Source: Pseudomonas sp. FP2196 (GTDB lineage: Bacteria; Pseudomonadota; Gammaproteobacteria; Pseudomonadales; Pseudomonadaceae). From it: a stretch of DNA of 64,000 nucleotides. How positions within the stretch are numbered: the first letter of the stretch is position 1; every line of letters begins with the position of its first letter. Positions 33,817-43,485 of this stretch are shown piece after piece. The position numbers and the translations under genes are program-made. The notes beneath the pieces were generated by a model, which was given only the letters and a program-made list of their open reading frames with translations, ran no database searches and was not told the origin of the DNA. Location of the stretch: positions 1,918,501-1,982,500 of the forward strand of contig NZ_CP117445.1 in NCBI RefSeq assembly GCF_030687715.1. Reading direction: 5' to 3'.

Positions 33817-34770
33817 TTAACGGGTGCGAAGTCCGTCAATAAACTCGATGATTTTGCTGCCCAGTTCAGCGGCCAGCGGCAAATTCGGGTCCTTGTAGGA
33901 GGCCAATTGCCGCTTCATATCGTTATGCACGATGCGCAGAACATGGTTCATGCCTTCGATCACCGCCAGTTCGGCGTCCGGTTTGGCAGCCTTGAGCAGC
34001 TTCGCGTCCTCGGTGCCGACCTGAATGTCGTTGCTGCCTTGGACAATCAATGCCGGCATTTTCAACTGCCCGAACGCTTGTGCGGGATCTTGCCGGAACA
34101 GCGAAATCAGATACGGCTGCACGCTCGGGCGGAAAATCACTTGCAACGGCCCCGGCACGTTGTCGTCGGTATGACCGGCCTTGAGGCTGTCGAGCAGTTC
34201 GTTGCTGCGCAGCATCAAGGGCGGCGGCAGGCTGCGGGCCAGTTGCTCGCGGATCACCTGATCGACCGGCCGGGCGCTGCCAGACAGGGAAATAACCGCA
34301 GCGGCATCGGCACCCGGCGCGGCCAGCGTGGCGATCAGCGCGCCTTCGCTGTGGCCGAGCAGAATCAGTTGGCCGAACCGTGGATCTGCCTTGAGCTTAC
34401 GCGTCCAGGCCTGGGCGTCGGCGACATAGGCTTCCACCGACAGATTGCGCTCATCAGGCGTGGCGGCGAGGCTCGCAGCAACACCGCGTTTGTCGTAACG
34501 CACGCTGGCGATGTTGTGTTTGGCCAGCACCCACGCCAGCCGTTTAAGGCTGTCATTGCGCCCGCCGTCGGGGTTGTTTCCGTCACGATCCGTAGGACCT
34601 GAGCCTGAAATAATGAGGACAACCGGCACCGGACTGTCGGACTTGGGCAGCAACAGCGAACCGAAAAGTTCTCCGCTACCCGTGTCCAAAGTCATCGGAC
34701 GCTGTAGGACTGTCGCCTGGGCAAAGCCAGTAAAGAGGGTAAGACTCAAGATCAAAACTCGCAGCATCAT
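33817..34770 (-). CDS. Secreted alpha/beta hydrolase
   Basis: 317-aa alpha/beta hydrolase with an N-terminal signal peptide (MMLRVLILSLTLFTGFAQA, cleavage after AQA). The nucleophile elbow is GHSEG (~130), the oxyanion region IISGSGPTDRDG (~55), and acid/His positions fall in QGSNDIQV and EGMNHVLR near the end. Family like periplasmic serine aminopeptidase or acyl hydrolases (YqkD/Est type). Several starts are possible; ATG 34770 or 34767 gives the best signal peptide. Divergent from aroC. Substrate unknown. Confidence 0.8.
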   Translation of the reverse strand: MMLRVLILSLTLFTGFAQATVLQRPMTLDTGSGELFGSLLLPKSDSPVPVVLIISGSGPTDRDGNNPDGGRNDSLKRLAWVLAKHNIASVRYDKRGVAASLAATPDERNLSVEAYVADAQAWTRKLKADPRFGQLILLGHSEGALIATLAAPGADAAAVISLSGSARPVDQVIREQLARSLPPPLMLRSNELLDSLKAGHTDDNVPGPLQVIFRPSVQPYLISLFRQDPAQAFGQLKMPALIVQGSNDIQVGTEDAKLLKAAKPDAELAVIEGMNHVLRIVHNDMKRQLASYKDPNLPLAAELGSKIIEFIDGLRTR

Positions 34771-34900
34771 CACGCCATCATTCGCCAAGGTGCCGGTTGG
34801 ACTCGCCAACACCGCTAAGGTTCGAGGATGAACTACTCGGTTAGCCTGCGTATACTGGCGCGCATCACGAATTTGGGTTTGATTTCACGGAGCGTCCTGC

Positions 34901-35992
34901 ATGTCCGGCAATACCTACGGCAAGTTGTTCTCTGTCACCACCGCTGGCGAAAGCCATGGTCCGGCGTTGGTCGCCATTGTCGACGGCTGCCCGCCGGGCC
35001 TGGAGATTTCCATCGAAGACCTGCAGCGCGACCTCGATCGCCGCAAGCCAGGCACCAGCCGCCACACCACCCAGCGTCAGGAAGCCGACGAAGTCGAAAT
35101 CCTCTCCGGCGTGTTCGAAGGGCGCACCACCGGTTGCTCCATCGGCCTGCTGATCCGCAACACCGACCAGAAGTCCAAGGACTACTCGGCAATCAAGGAT
35201 CTGTTCCGCCCGGCCCACGCCGACTACACCTATCACCACAAATACGGCGAGCGCGATTATCGTGGCGGCGGCCGTAGCTCCGCTCGCGAAACTGCGATGC
35301 GCGTGGCGGCCGGTGCGATTGCAAAGAAATATCTGGCGAGCCAGGGCATCGTCATTCGCGGCTACATGAGCCAGCTCGGCCCGATCGAAATCCCGTTCAA
35401 GACCTGGGATTCGGTCGAAGAGAACGCGTTCTTCAGCCCTGATCCGGACAAAGTGCCTGAGCTGGAAGCCTACATGGACCAGTTGCGCCGTGATCAGGAC
35501 TCGGTGGGCGCGAAGATCACCGTCGTCGCCGAAGGCGTTATGCCGGGTCTGGGCGAGCCGATTTTCGACCGACTCGACGCGGAACTGGCCCACGCCCTGA
35601 TGAGCATCAACGCGGTGAAAGGCGTGGAAATCGGCGCCGGTTTCGCCTGCGTCGCCCAGCGCGGCACCGAGCATCGCGATGAACTGACCCCGGAAGGCTT
35701 CCTCAGCAACAACGCTGGCGGCATCCTCGGCGGTATTTCGTCTGGTCAGCCAATCGTTGCGCACCTGGCGCTGAAGCCGACGTCGAGCATCACCACCCCG
35801 GGCCGTTCGATCGACGTCGATGGCAATCCGGTCGACGTGATTACCAAGGGCCGCCACGATCCGTGCGTTGGCATCCGCGCCACGCCGATCGCCGAAGCGA
35901 TGATGGCCATCGTGCTGATGGATCATCTGCTGCGTCACCGTGGCCAGAACGCCGATGTGCGCGTGAGCACGCCGGTGCTGGGGCAGCTTTAA
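34901..35992 (+). CDS. aroC: Chorismate synthase AroC
   Basis: 363-aa FMN-dependent enzyme, last step of the shikimate pathway (EPSP to chorismate). Motifs: [18 protein letters not shown] at the start, [14 protein letters not shown] (~107), [18 protein letters not shown] (~124) and [17 protein letters not shown] near the end. Full length. ATG with GGAGCG eight bases upstream. Its stop overlaps an ATG (TAATG) of a nine-codon reading frame leading to the MFS gene. Confidence 0.97.
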   Translation: MSGNTYGKLFSVTTAGESHGPALVAIVDGCPPGLEISIEDLQRDLDRRKPGTSRHTTQRQEADEVEILSGVFEGRTTGCSIGLLIRNTDQKSKDYSAIKDLFRPAHADYTYHHKYGERDYRGGGRSSARETAMRVAAGAIAKKYLASQGIVIRGYMSQLGPIEIPFKTWDSVEENAFFSPDPDKVPELEAYMDQLRRDQDSVGAKITVVAEGVMPGLGEPIFDRLDAELAHALMSINAVKGVEIGAGFACVAQRGTEHRDELTPEGFLSNNAGGILGGISSGQPIVAHLALKPTSSITTPGRSIDVDGNPVDVITKGRHDPCVGIRATPIAEAMMAIVLMDHLLRHRGQNADVRVSTPVLGQL

Positions 35993-36026
35993 TGGCTGAT
36001 CTCAAAGCCGTCGCGGCATAACCGGC

Positions 36027-37172
36027 GTGGCGGCGCTCCCTTACTGGCGGCTGTCCAGTTTCTACCTGTTCTACTTCGCCTTGCTCGGCTCGACGGCGCC
36101 GTTCCTGGCACTGTACTTCGATCACCTTGGCTTCAGCGCAGCCCGCATTGGTGAACTGGTGGCGATCCCGATGCTGATGCGCTGTGTAGCGCCGAACATC
36201 TGGGGCTGGCTGGGTGATTACACCGGCAAACGCCTGGCCATCGTGCGCTTCGGCGCGGTATGCACGTTGCTGACCTTTTCCTTGATTTTCGTCAGCAAGA
36301 CCTACGCCTGGCTGGCGATGGTCATGGCGCTGCATGCGTTCTTCTGGCACGCGGTGTTGCCGCAGTTCGAAGTCATCACGCTGGCGCATTTGCAGGGCCA
36401 GACCTCCCGTTACAGCCAGATCCGTCTCTGGGGCTCGATCGGTTTCATCATCACCGTGGTCGCGCTGGGTCGCCTGTTCGAATGGCTCAGCCTCGACATC
36501 TACCCGGCGGCGCTGGTGTTGATCATGGCCGGCATCGTCCTCAGCAGCTTGTGGGTGCCGAACGCGCAACCGGCGCAGGGCAATCGACCGACCGGCGAGG
36601 GCTTTCTCAAGCAGTTGCGCAGTCCTGGCGTTCTCGCGTTTTACGGTTGTGTCGCGCTGATGCAGATGAGTCACGGGCCTTATTACACGTTTTTGACCTT
36701 GCACCTGGAACGCCTCGGCTACAGTCGCGGCGTAATCGGCATGCTCTGGGCGGTCGGTGTGGTCGCCGAAGTACTGATGTTCATGGCCATGAGCCGGATT
36801 CTTTCGCGTATCTCGGTGCGCCGGGTGCTGATGGCCAGTTTTCTGCTGGCGGCGCTGCGCTGGGTACTGCTCGGTTCGTTCGCCGAATTCCTGGGGGTGC
36901 TGTTGTTCGCGCAGGTTCTGCACGCGGCGACCTTCGGCAGCTTTCACGCCGCTGCCATCCAGTTCGTGCAACGTAGCTTTGGCGCGCGGCAGCAAGGTCA
37001 GGGTCAGGCGTTGTATGCAGCACTGGCCGGCACCGGCGGTGCGTTGGGCGCTTTGTATTCCGGCTACAGCTGGAATGTCCTCGGCTCGACATTGACCTTT
37101 AGTATTGCCAGTCTCGCGGCGCTCGCTGCTGCCGTTATCATTGCCACACGTATGCATGAGGACAGGCCATGA
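36027..37172 (+). CDS. MFS transporter, HcaT-like
   Basis: 381-aa inner-membrane major-facilitator protein with about 12 hydrophobic segments; opening YWRLSSFYLFYFALLGSTAPFL and GDYTGKR loop 2-3 motif fit the HcaT/MFS_1-like group. Begins at GTG 36027, 34 bases after aroC stop. Its stop overlaps the mtnB start (ATGA), so it is translated together with the methionine-salvage genes. Substrate unknown; context would permit a thio-sugar or aromatic acid, but that is speculation. Confidence 0.88.
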   Translation: MAALPYWRLSSFYLFYFALLGSTAPFLALYFDHLGFSAARIGELVAIPMLMRCVAPNIWGWLGDYTGKRLAIVRFGAVCTLLTFSLIFVSKTYAWLAMVMALHAFFWHAVLPQFEVITLAHLQGQTSRYSQIRLWGSIGFIITVVALGRLFEWLSLDIYPAALVLIMAGIVLSSLWVPNAQPAQGNRPTGEGFLKQLRSPGVLAFYGCVALMQMSHGPYYTFLTLHLERLGYSRGVIGMLWAVGVVAEVLMFMAMSRILSRISVRRVLMASFLLAALRWVLLGSFAEFLGVLLFAQVLHAATFGSFHAAAIQFVQRSFGARQQGQGQALYAALAGTGGALGALYSGYSWNVLGSTLTFSIASLAALAAAVIIATRMHEDRP

Positions 37173-37795
37173 GTCTTACGCGTGAACAACTCGCCCAGCA
37201 AATCGTCGACGCCGGGCGTTTTCTCTACGGTCGAGGCTGGTCGCCGGCCACCAGCAGCAACTATTCGACACGCCTGTCGTCCAGCGAAGCGCTGCTCACC
37301 GTGTCCGGCAAGCACAAGGGCCAGTTGGGTCTGGATGATGTGCTGGCCACCGACTTGTCCGGTAACAGTCTGGAGCCGGGTAAAAAACCGTCCGCCGAAA
37401 CCCTGCTGCACACCCAGCTCTATAGCTGGCGCTCTGAAATCGGAGCGGTGCTTCACACTCATTCGGTGAACGCCACGGTGCTGTCACGGCTGACCCCGGA
37501 AGACTTTATCGAGTTCGAAGACTACGAGTTGCAAAAAGCCTTCAGCGGCATCTCGACCCATGAATCCCGGGTGCGCGTGCCGATTTTCGACAACGATCAG
37601 GACATTGCGCGCCTCGCCGCCAAGGTGCAGCCTTGGCTCGACGCCCATTCCGATTGCGTCGGTTATCTGATTCGCGGCCACGGCCTCTACACCTGGGGCG
37701 CACAAATGAACGACGCGCTGTGCCAGATCGAGGCCTTTGAATTCCTGTTTGAATGCGAGTTGAAAACCCGCAGCGTCATGAACCGCCAAGGCTGA
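37169..37795 (+). CDS. mtnB: Methylthioribulose-1-phosphate dehydratase MtnB
   Basis: 208-aa zinc enzyme of the class II aldolase family that dehydrates methylthioribulose-1-P to the diketo intermediate in methionine salvage. N-terminal GRGWSPATSSNYSTRLS, metal-binding HTHSVN (~93) and RGHGLYTWG (~168) are as expected. Start overlaps the MFS stop by four bases. First of the mtnB-mtnD-mtnC set; mtnA and mtnP are not in the window. Confidence 0.95.
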   Translation: MSLTREQLAQQIVDAGRFLYGRGWSPATSSNYSTRLSSSEALLTVSGKHKGQLGLDDVLATDLSGNSLEPGKKPSAETLLHTQLYSWRSEIGAVLHTHSVNATVLSRLTPEDFIEFEDYELQKAFSGISTHESRVRVPIFDNDQDIARLAAKVQPWLDAHSDCVGYLIRGHGLYTWGAQMNDALCQIEAFEFLFECELKTRSVMNRQG

Positions 37796-37889
37796 CTTCA
37801 CCAGAATCAGCCCGTTTGCCTGATGAAAGGCTGTGCCCGACCGGTCTGCAAGAACCGGACGGCAAGGCCGATACCGAGGAATTGCCCCA

Positions 37890-38435
37890 ATGAGCAGCCT
37901 GTCCGTCTATCACATTTCCAGCCCTGAGATTCCAAACAAGGTGCTGACCCATTTCGAAGACATCGCTTCCACCCTGGCCGAGCAGGGCGTGCGTTTCGAC
38001 CGCTGGCAAGCCGCCGCAAAGATCCAGCCCGGCGCGACGCAGGAAGAAGTCATCAGCGCTTATAAAGAGCAGATCGACACGTTGATGACCGAACGCGGTT
38101 ACATCACTGTCGATGTCATCAGCCTTAACAGCGACCATCCGCAAAAAGCCGAATTGCGCGCCAAGTTCCTTGAAGAACACCGCCACAGCGAAGACGAAGT
38201 ACGCTTTTTCGTCGCTGGCCGTGGGCTGTTTACCCTGCACATCGACGATTACGTTTACGCCGTACTCTGCGAGAAGAACGACCTGATCTCGGTGCCCGCC
38301 GGCACCAAACACTGGTTCGACATGGGCGAGCATCCGCACTTCGTTGCGATTCGCTTGTTCAACAATCCTGACGGTTGGGTCGCCAGTTTCACCGGCGAAA
38401 ACATCGCTGGCCGCTTCCCGCGTCTAGAGGACTGA
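37890..38435 (+). CDS. mtnD: Acireductone dioxygenase MtnD
   Basis: 181-aa cupin that oxidises acireductone to the 2-oxo precursor of methionine (Fe form) or off-pathway products (Ni form). Metal ligands lie in [15 protein letters not shown] (HxH...E, ~96-104) and in the second cupin motif GTKHWFDMG (~142). ATG 37890 with GAGGA upstream gives the usual N-terminus SSLSVYHI. Four bases before mtnC. Confidence 0.96.
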   Translation: MSSLSVYHISSPEIPNKVLTHFEDIASTLAEQGVRFDRWQAAAKIQPGATQEEVISAYKEQIDTLMTERGYITVDVISLNSDHPQKAELRAKFLEEHRHSEDEVRFFVAGRGLFTLHIDDYVYAVLCEKNDLISVPAGTKHWFDMGEHPHFVAIRLFNNPDGWVASFTGENIAGRFPRLED

Positions 38436-38439
38436 GCCG

Positions 38440-39123
38440 ATGTCGATCAAAGTCATTCTTACCGACATAGAAGGCACCACCAGCGCGGTAAGTTTCGTTT
38501 TCGACGTGCTGTTCCCGTATGCGGCCAAACATCTGCCGGACTTCGTGCGGCAGAATGCCGAACGAGCCGATGTCGCCGAGCAACTTGACGCTGTGCGCCG
38601 CGACAGCAACGAGCCGCAGGCTGATGTTGAACGTGTTGTAGAGATTCTTTTGGGCTGGATCGCCGAAGACCGCAAGACCACGCCGCTCAAGGCGTTGCAA
38701 GGCATGGTCTGGGAGCAGGGCTATCAGGCCGGGCAGTTGAAGGGCCATGTTTACCCGGATGCTGTTGAAGCACTTCAACGCTGGCATCAGGCGGGTTATC
38801 AACTGTTTGTGTATTCGTCCGGTTCGATCCAGGCGCAGAAGCTGATCTTTGGCTGTTCTGAGGCGGGGGATCTGACTCCGCTGTTCAGTGGTTACTTCGA
38901 CACCACGTCCGGGCCCAAGCGTGAGGCACAGTCTTACAGCAACATTCAACAGGCGATTGGCGTTGAAGCTGCGCAGATTCTGTTTCTGTCGGACATCGTG
39001 CAGGAACTCGATGCGGCTCAGGCTGCCGGTTTGCAAACCTGCGGTTTGGTCCGTGAAGGCGGGGAGTTGGCGGGGCATGTGACGGTCGATAGTTTCACCG
39101 GCATAGAACCGGAAGCCTTTTAA
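38440..39123 (+). CDS. mtnC: Enolase-phosphatase MtnC
   Basis: 227-aa HAD-superfamily enzyme that enolises and dephosphorylates the diketo intermediate to acireductone. HAD motif I is [13 protein letters not shown] (Asp nucleophile ~8), motif [13 protein letters not shown] (~126), motif [11 protein letters not shown] (~185). Ends the mtn operon before a strong bidirectional terminator. Confidence 0.96.
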   Translation: MSIKVILTDIEGTTSAVSFVFDVLFPYAAKHLPDFVRQNAERADVAEQLDAVRRDSNEPQADVERVVEILLGWIAEDRKTTPLKALQGMVWEQGYQAGQLKGHVYPDAVEALQRWHQAGYQLFVYSSGSIQAQKLIFGCSEAGDLTPLFSGYFDTTSGPKREAQSYSNIQQAIGVEAAQILFLSDIVQELDAAQAAGLQTCGLVREGGELAGHVTVDSFTGIEPEAF

Positions 39124-39159
39124 AGCGCTGAATCCTGTACAGGGAAACGGCACACAAAC

Positions 39160-39196
39160 AAACAGGCCGTGAAGCGCATGCTTCACGGCCTGTTTT
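39160..39196. terminator. Bidirectional terminator between mtnC and the DUF3509 gene
   Basis: 16-base perfect stem AAACAGGCCGTGAAGC and complement with GCAT loop and T runs on both sides. Confidence 0.95.
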
Positions 39197-39212
39197 GTTT
39201 AAGGGGTTTGAA

Positions 39213-39491
39213 TTACAGCGAGTGATAAGTCGGCAGGGCAAAGCGTTGCTGGCTCTGCAGCATCGCAATTTGCGGCAACTCGCTGGCCTGTTCGGCGAGG
39301 TCACGGCGAATCGCACTGATCGCCCACGACAGTTGGTCGCCGGCATGCAGTTGTTGATAGCTGAGGGCGCGCTTGAACACTTTGCCGTCGGCGCTGCGCA
39401 AGGTCAGCAGAATCCCGCCATCGGGACGCGGCGCAGTGGTGACGTCGAAGTTGGAGAACAGGGAGGTAAATTTTTCTTGGATCAGGCTCAT
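39213..39491 (-). CDS. Small DUF3509-like protein
   Basis: 92 aa, soluble, resembling the Pseudomonas-specific DUF3509 family: opening MSLIQEKFTSLFSNFDVTT then RPDGGILLTLR and RALSYQQL. GGAGC lies nine bases before ATG 39491. No function is known for the family. It converges on mtnC and shares its terminator. Confidence 0.75.
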   Translation of the reverse strand: MSLIQEKFTSLFSNFDVTTAPRPDGGILLTLRSADGKVFKRALSYQQLHAGDQLSWAISAIRRDLAEQASELPQIAMLQSQQRFALPTYHSL

Positions 39492-39872
39492 GTTTTTCAG
39501 CTCCGTATGCACTTGAATGGCAAGCATGCAGAGGAGGTTGCAGTGATTGTGCCAGCAGTCGATAAAATTAAAATCCTTATAAATCAATAAGTTAAATATC
39601 TTAAAATTTAAACGGGTCGTGCAATCTGCATGAATGGCCATCGTGCATCCTGCATTTTGCGGGATCGTTGTCGATTCTACGGAACCAATTGGTAAAGCCA
39701 GGATCAACGCCGTCGCCGTTGAGCTTGCGGATACAAAACATTGCAAAAACCGCGTGTACAGGCCGAGAAGCGCTGACGTATTTTCGGTCTCGACTGCGCC
39801 CACAAAGCGCCAGTCGCATCAGCCCGACAATAAAAAACACCGGCCAATCCCAAGGCCGACCGGGGAGCTTCC
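39492..39872. other. AT-rich gap between divergent genes
   Basis: 381 bases; 39560-39615 is markedly AT-rich (runs of AAAAT/TTAAA) and can hold promoters for both neighbours. No gene, repeat or known operator seen. Confidence 0.5.
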
Positions 39873-41711
39873 ATGAGTCACGCGCCAAGCGACACGATTA
39901 CCTGGGGCATGATGCTCCGCAAACTGCCGACGATCGCCAGAGCCATCCCCCGGGTGGTCAAAGGCATGAAGGTGGCCAACGTCACGGATCCGACCCAAAG
40001 CTGTGGCCTTGGCTGGACATTCGAGCAAGCGACCCTGCGCAATCCCGATGGGCCGGCGTTGTTGCAGGGCGATGTGTTGCTGACCTATACGCAGGTCAAC
40101 CAGTGGGCCAATCGTATCGCCCACTATCTGAACGGGCAGGGCATCGGCAAGGGCGACGTGGTGGCGGTGTTCATTGAAAATCGCCCGGAACTGCTGGTGA
40201 CGATACTGGCGCTGGCCAAGGTCGGCGCTGTCAGCGCGCTGCTCAATACCTCGCAGACCCGCGACACACTGATCCACAGCGTGAACCTTGTAGCGCCGGT
40301 GGCGATCGTGGTCGGCGAAGAGTTGGTGCCCGCATTTGCTGCGGTGCGCGAGCAGGTGTCGATTGCGCCGCAGCGCACTTGGTTCGTCGCCGATCAGGAC
40401 ACCTACAGCCACCCGGGCATTGCGCCCGAGGGCTATGTCAATCTGATCAGCGCCAGTGCCGACGCCAGCAGCGATAATCCGTCGAGCAGCCAGCAAGTAT
40501 TTTTCGATGACCCTTGTTTCTACATTTACACCTCCGGCACCACCGGGCTGCCCAAGGCGGGGGTGTTCAAGCACGGTCGCTGGATGCGCAGTTCCGCCAG
40601 TTTCGGCATGATCGCGCTGAATATGCGCCCGGACGACGTGGTTTATTGCACCTTGCCGCTGTACCACGCCACCGGCCTTTGCGTGTGCTGGGGCTCGGCG
40701 ATCAATGGCGCATCGGGCTTTGCGATCCGCCGCAAATTCAGCGCGAGCCAGTTCTGGAGCGACGTACGCCGCTATCGCGCGACCACCATCGGCTACGTCG
40801 GCGAGTTGTGCCGCTATCTGGTCGATCAACCGGCCAGTGCCGATGACAACCGTCACGGCGTGCGCAAGATGATCGGCAACGGTTTACGCCCGGGCGCCTG
40901 GGCGGAATTCAAGACACGGTTTGCGGTGGATCACATTTGCGAACTGTATGCGGCCAGCGACGGCAATATCGGCTTCACCAACATCCTCAACTTTGACAAC
41001 ACCATCGGCTTTTCCCTGATGGCCTGGGAGTTGGTCGCCTACGATCACGACAGCGGTGAACCTCTTCGTGGCGATGACGGTTTCATGCGCAAGGTCGGCA
41101 AGGGCGAGCAGGGGTTGCTGCTGGCAAGGATCGACGAGAAGGCCCCGCTGGACGGTTACACCGATCCGCAGAAGACCGCCAAGGTCGTGCTGGGCGATGT
41201 GTTTAACAAAGGCGACCGTTTTTTCAATACCGGTGACTTGCTGCGCAATATCGGCTTCGGTCATGCCCAGTTTGTTGATCGGCTTGGCGACACCTATCGC
41301 TGGAAGGGCGAAAACGTTTCGACCACAGAAGTCGAGAACCTTCTGCTACAGCACCCGCACATCTCCGAGGCGGTGGCGTATGGCGTGGAAATATGCAACA
41401 CCAACGGTCGCGCCGGGATGGCGGCGATAACCCCGGCTGAATCTCTTGCGACCCTGGATTTTGCAGAACTGCTGACCTTTGCACGCCAACGCATGCCGGC
41501 CTACGCCGTACCGTTGTTTTTGCGGGTCAAGGTGAAAATGGAAACCACCGGCACCTTCAAATACCAGAAAACCCGGCTGAAAAAAGAAGGTTTCGATCCG
41601 GGCCAGACGGGCGATGACCCGATCTTCGCCTGGTTGCCCGGCACGCAGACCTACGTGCAGGTCACCGATGAAGTTTTGGCGGAAATTCATCAGGGCAAAT
41701 ACCGTTATTGA
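39873..41711 (+). CDS. Very-long/long-chain acyl-CoA synthetase, FATP type
   Basis: 612-aa AMP-forming ligase that activates fatty acids to acyl-CoA. The P-loop reads YTSGTTGLPKAG (~214), the A5-like motif YAASDGNIGF (~365), and the hinge GDTYRWKGENVSTTEVE (~475) with final lysine region TGTFKYQKTRLKKEG. The layout (GENV(S/A)T) is that of FATP/FadD-like proteins rather than classic FadD. Full length, no signal peptide. Single gene unit. Confidence 0.92.
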   Translation: MSHAPSDTITWGMMLRKLPTIARAIPRVVKGMKVANVTDPTQSCGLGWTFEQATLRNPDGPALLQGDVLLTYTQVNQWANRIAHYLNGQGIGKGDVVAVFIENRPELLVTILALAKVGAVSALLNTSQTRDTLIHSVNLVAPVAIVVGEELVPAFAAVREQVSIAPQRTWFVADQDTYSHPGIAPEGYVNLISASADASSDNPSSSQQVFFDDPCFYIYTSGTTGLPKAGVFKHGRWMRSSASFGMIALNMRPDDVVYCTLPLYHATGLCVCWGSAINGASGFAIRRKFSASQFWSDVRRYRATTIGYVGELCRYLVDQPASADDNRHGVRKMIGNGLRPGAWAEFKTRFAVDHICELYAASDGNIGFTNILNFDNTIGFSLMAWELVAYDHDSGEPLRGDDGFMRKVGKGEQGLLLARIDEKAPLDGYTDPQKTAKVVLGDVFNKGDRFFNTGDLLRNIGFGHAQFVDRLGDTYRWKGENVSTTEVENLLLQHPHISEAVAYGVEICNTNGRAGMAAITPAESLATLDFAELLTFARQRMPAYAVPLFLRVKVKMETTGTFKYQKTRLKKEGFDPGQTGDDPIFAWLPGTQTYVQVTDEVLAEIHQGKYRY

Positions 41712-41807
41712 TTCTGGCTATAGCCAATCTTGAGAAAAAGGGGGTGACAGCTATCGTCTTGCTCGGGAAACTGTCGGCTTTCCGATTGACCGAAGTGGAG
41801 TTGCCCC

Positions 41808-42326
41808 ATGTCCGACCAAAGCCGCCAGATGACCCCTGAAGAAGCTGCCGAATTCACCGAGCAGGTTTTCAACAAGGCGCGCGACGGTGATGCCCAGATG
41901 CTCGATCGCTTGGTCAGCGCCGGTTTGCCGGTCAACCTGAAAAACAGCAAGGGCGATACCTTGCTGATGTTGGCCAGCTATTACGGTCATATCGACGCAG
42001 TACAAGTCCTGCTTAAACACAAAGCCGATCCCGAGATGCGCAATGGTAACGGCCAGAGCCCGATTGCCGGTGCGGCGTTCAAAGGCGATCTGGCGGTGGT
42101 CACGGCGCTCGTTGAAGCGGGCGCGGAAATCGAAGGTTCGTCCTTTGACGGCCGCACGGCCCTGATGATGGCAGCGATGTTCAACCGCGTTGCCATTGTC
42201 GACTACCTGATCAGCAAGGGCGCCGACCCGAAAGCCAAGGATGCCAATGGCGTGACGGCGCTGGACGCGGCGCGAACCATGGGTGCGGTCGACACCACGG
42301 CGCAGCTGGAAAAACTGCTGGGTTGA
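41808..42326 (+). CDS. Ankyrin-repeat protein
   Basis: 172 aa, composed of about four ankyrin repeats (GDTLLMLASYYGHIDAVQVL, GQSPIAGAAFKGDLAVVTAL, GRTALMMAAMFNRVAIVDYL, GVTALDAARTMG). No signal peptide, so probably a cytosolic protein-binding scaffold; similar small ankyrin proteins in Pseudomonas often sit near catalase, which is not the case here. Partner unknown. Confidence 0.92.
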   Translation: MSDQSRQMTPEEAAEFTEQVFNKARDGDAQMLDRLVSAGLPVNLKNSKGDTLLMLASYYGHIDAVQVLLKHKADPEMRNGNGQSPIAGAAFKGDLAVVTALVEAGAEIEGSSFDGRTALMMAAMFNRVAIVDYLISKGADPKAKDANGVTALDAARTMGAVDTTAQLEKLLG

Positions 42327-42333
42327 TCGATTC

Positions 42334-42402
42334 AAAAGATCGCAGCCTTCGGCAGCTCCTGCACTGATCTCCTGTATGGGCTGCCGAAGGCTGCGATCTT
42401 TT
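42334..42402. repeat. REP-type hairpin (GATCGCAGCCT family)
   Basis: Inverted arms AAAAGATCGCAGCCTTCGGC and GCCGAAGGCTGCGATCTTTT downstream of the ankyrin gene. Confidence 0.9.
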
Positions 42403-42461
42403 GCTTTTCTGCGCTATCCTTCGCGCCCTCAAAATCTACCTTCGCCACAGGATCCGCCCTC

Positions 42462-42992
42462 ATGAAAGCCGCACTCGCCGAACTCATCAGCAAAATCAGC
42501 TCCGGCTGCATGGGCGAGGACGAGATCCTGAACGTGGCCGATGAAGCCGCTCAGGCCTACGCCGATGCCGATGCGTTTCTGGCCGCCAATCCGGATATCA
42601 ACTACGACGACACATTCCCGATTCCGCTGGGCGAGTGGGTTGTGGTCGGCAGCCTGCCGGAAACGGTGTTGTTTCAGGCAGACACCTACGTCGATCTGTT
42701 CGCGCAGATTGTTGCTTCGTTCGGCCCGGACGTGGATTTCAATCTCAAGCCCAAGCAACTGGCCAGGACCGAAGCGTTGACCGCACTCAACCGCATTCAG
42801 GTGCAGATGAGCAGCCTGAGCAAGGAAAATGGCGGTTACACGCTGATGAACTTCAGCCAGTTGCTCGACGATGAACTGCAAGTGGTGCTGGTCTACGGCA
42901 ACGATGTGCCACGGGTGCTGGAACTGTGCGCCGACGTCGGCATCGCTGCCGCACCGTCGCTGGAAGCGCTGAAGATCGCCGTTCACGTCTGA
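42462..42992 (+). CDS. Conserved protein of unknown function
   Basis: 176-aa acidic soluble protein. No motif or family is recognised. Predicted mixed alpha/beta; helical N-terminus (LAELISKISSG), central ITYDDTF-like segment NINYDDTFPIPLGEWVVVG and C-terminal LEALKIAVHV. ATG preceded by a CAGGA-type site. Stands alone between a REP hairpin and the next small gene; codon use is normal for the chromosome. Confidence 0.65.
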   Translation: MKAALAELISKISSGCMGEDEILNVADEAAQAYADADAFLAANPDINYDDTFPIPLGEWVVVGSLPETVLFQADTYVDLFAQIVASFGPDVDFNLKPKQLARTEALTALNRIQVQMSSLSKENGGYTLMNFSQLLDDELQVVLVYGNDVPRVLELCADVGIAAAPSLEALKIAVHV

Positions 42993-43063
42993 GCGCAATA
43001 AAAGGGAACCCTGCGCTGGCCCGTCTATCCTAAAAGTGCATGCCACTATTCTGGAGCGACACC

Positions 43064-43255
43064 ATGGGTTCGACGTTTAACGGTCTGATCGGTCTGATCA
43101 TTCTCGCCCTCGACATCTGGGCCATCATTAATGTGCTGAAAAGCGGCGCGTCCACCGGGATGAAAATTGTCTGGGTGCTGCTGATCATCCTCTTGCCGGT
43201 GCTGGGCCTGATCATCTGGGCAATCGCCGGGCCGCGGGGGAATGTCCGAATCTAG
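43064..43255 (+). CDS. Small membrane protein, PLDc_N type
   Basis: 63 aa with two hydrophobic segments (FNGLIGLIILALDIWAII and IVWVLLIILLPVLGLIIWAI) ending WAIAGPRG, the pattern of the phospholipase D-nuclease/cardiolipin synthase N-terminal domain found as a stand-alone short protein. GGAG nine bases before ATG 43064 decides the start over an earlier ATG. Confidence 0.82.
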   Translation: MGSTFNGLIGLIILALDIWAIINVLKSGASTGMKIVWVLLIILLPVLGLIIWAIAGPRGNVRI

Positions 43256-43281
43256 CCGCTACTTTCGAAAACAACTCGAAA

Positions 43282-43308
43282 CCTGTGGGAGCTGGCTTGC
43301 CAGCGATA
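43282..43308. repeat. Single REP half-element (GCTGGCTTGCCAGC)
   Basis: CTGTGGGAGCTGGCTTGCCA followed by GCGATAG; the partner arm is degraded. Confidence 0.55.
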
Positions 43309-43485
43309 GGATCACTGCGGATTCATTTATTCACCGCGCCGACTCCATCGCTCAGCCCCCACAGGGATTGTGTTGAGCCGATGGCGTGAGGTTCGACCTG
43401 TCATCTTCGGCAACGTAGAATGCGCGCCTTTCCCGGACAATCGTCGCCGCGATTGGCGCCCGCGCATTCATCGGAGCACGTCACC

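Noticed and set aside
35841-37157. 438-codon minus-strand frame opposite aroC and the MFS gene
   Set aside because: Crosses two firmly assigned genes and has Arg/Gln/His-rich composition typical of antisense frames in high-GC DNA.
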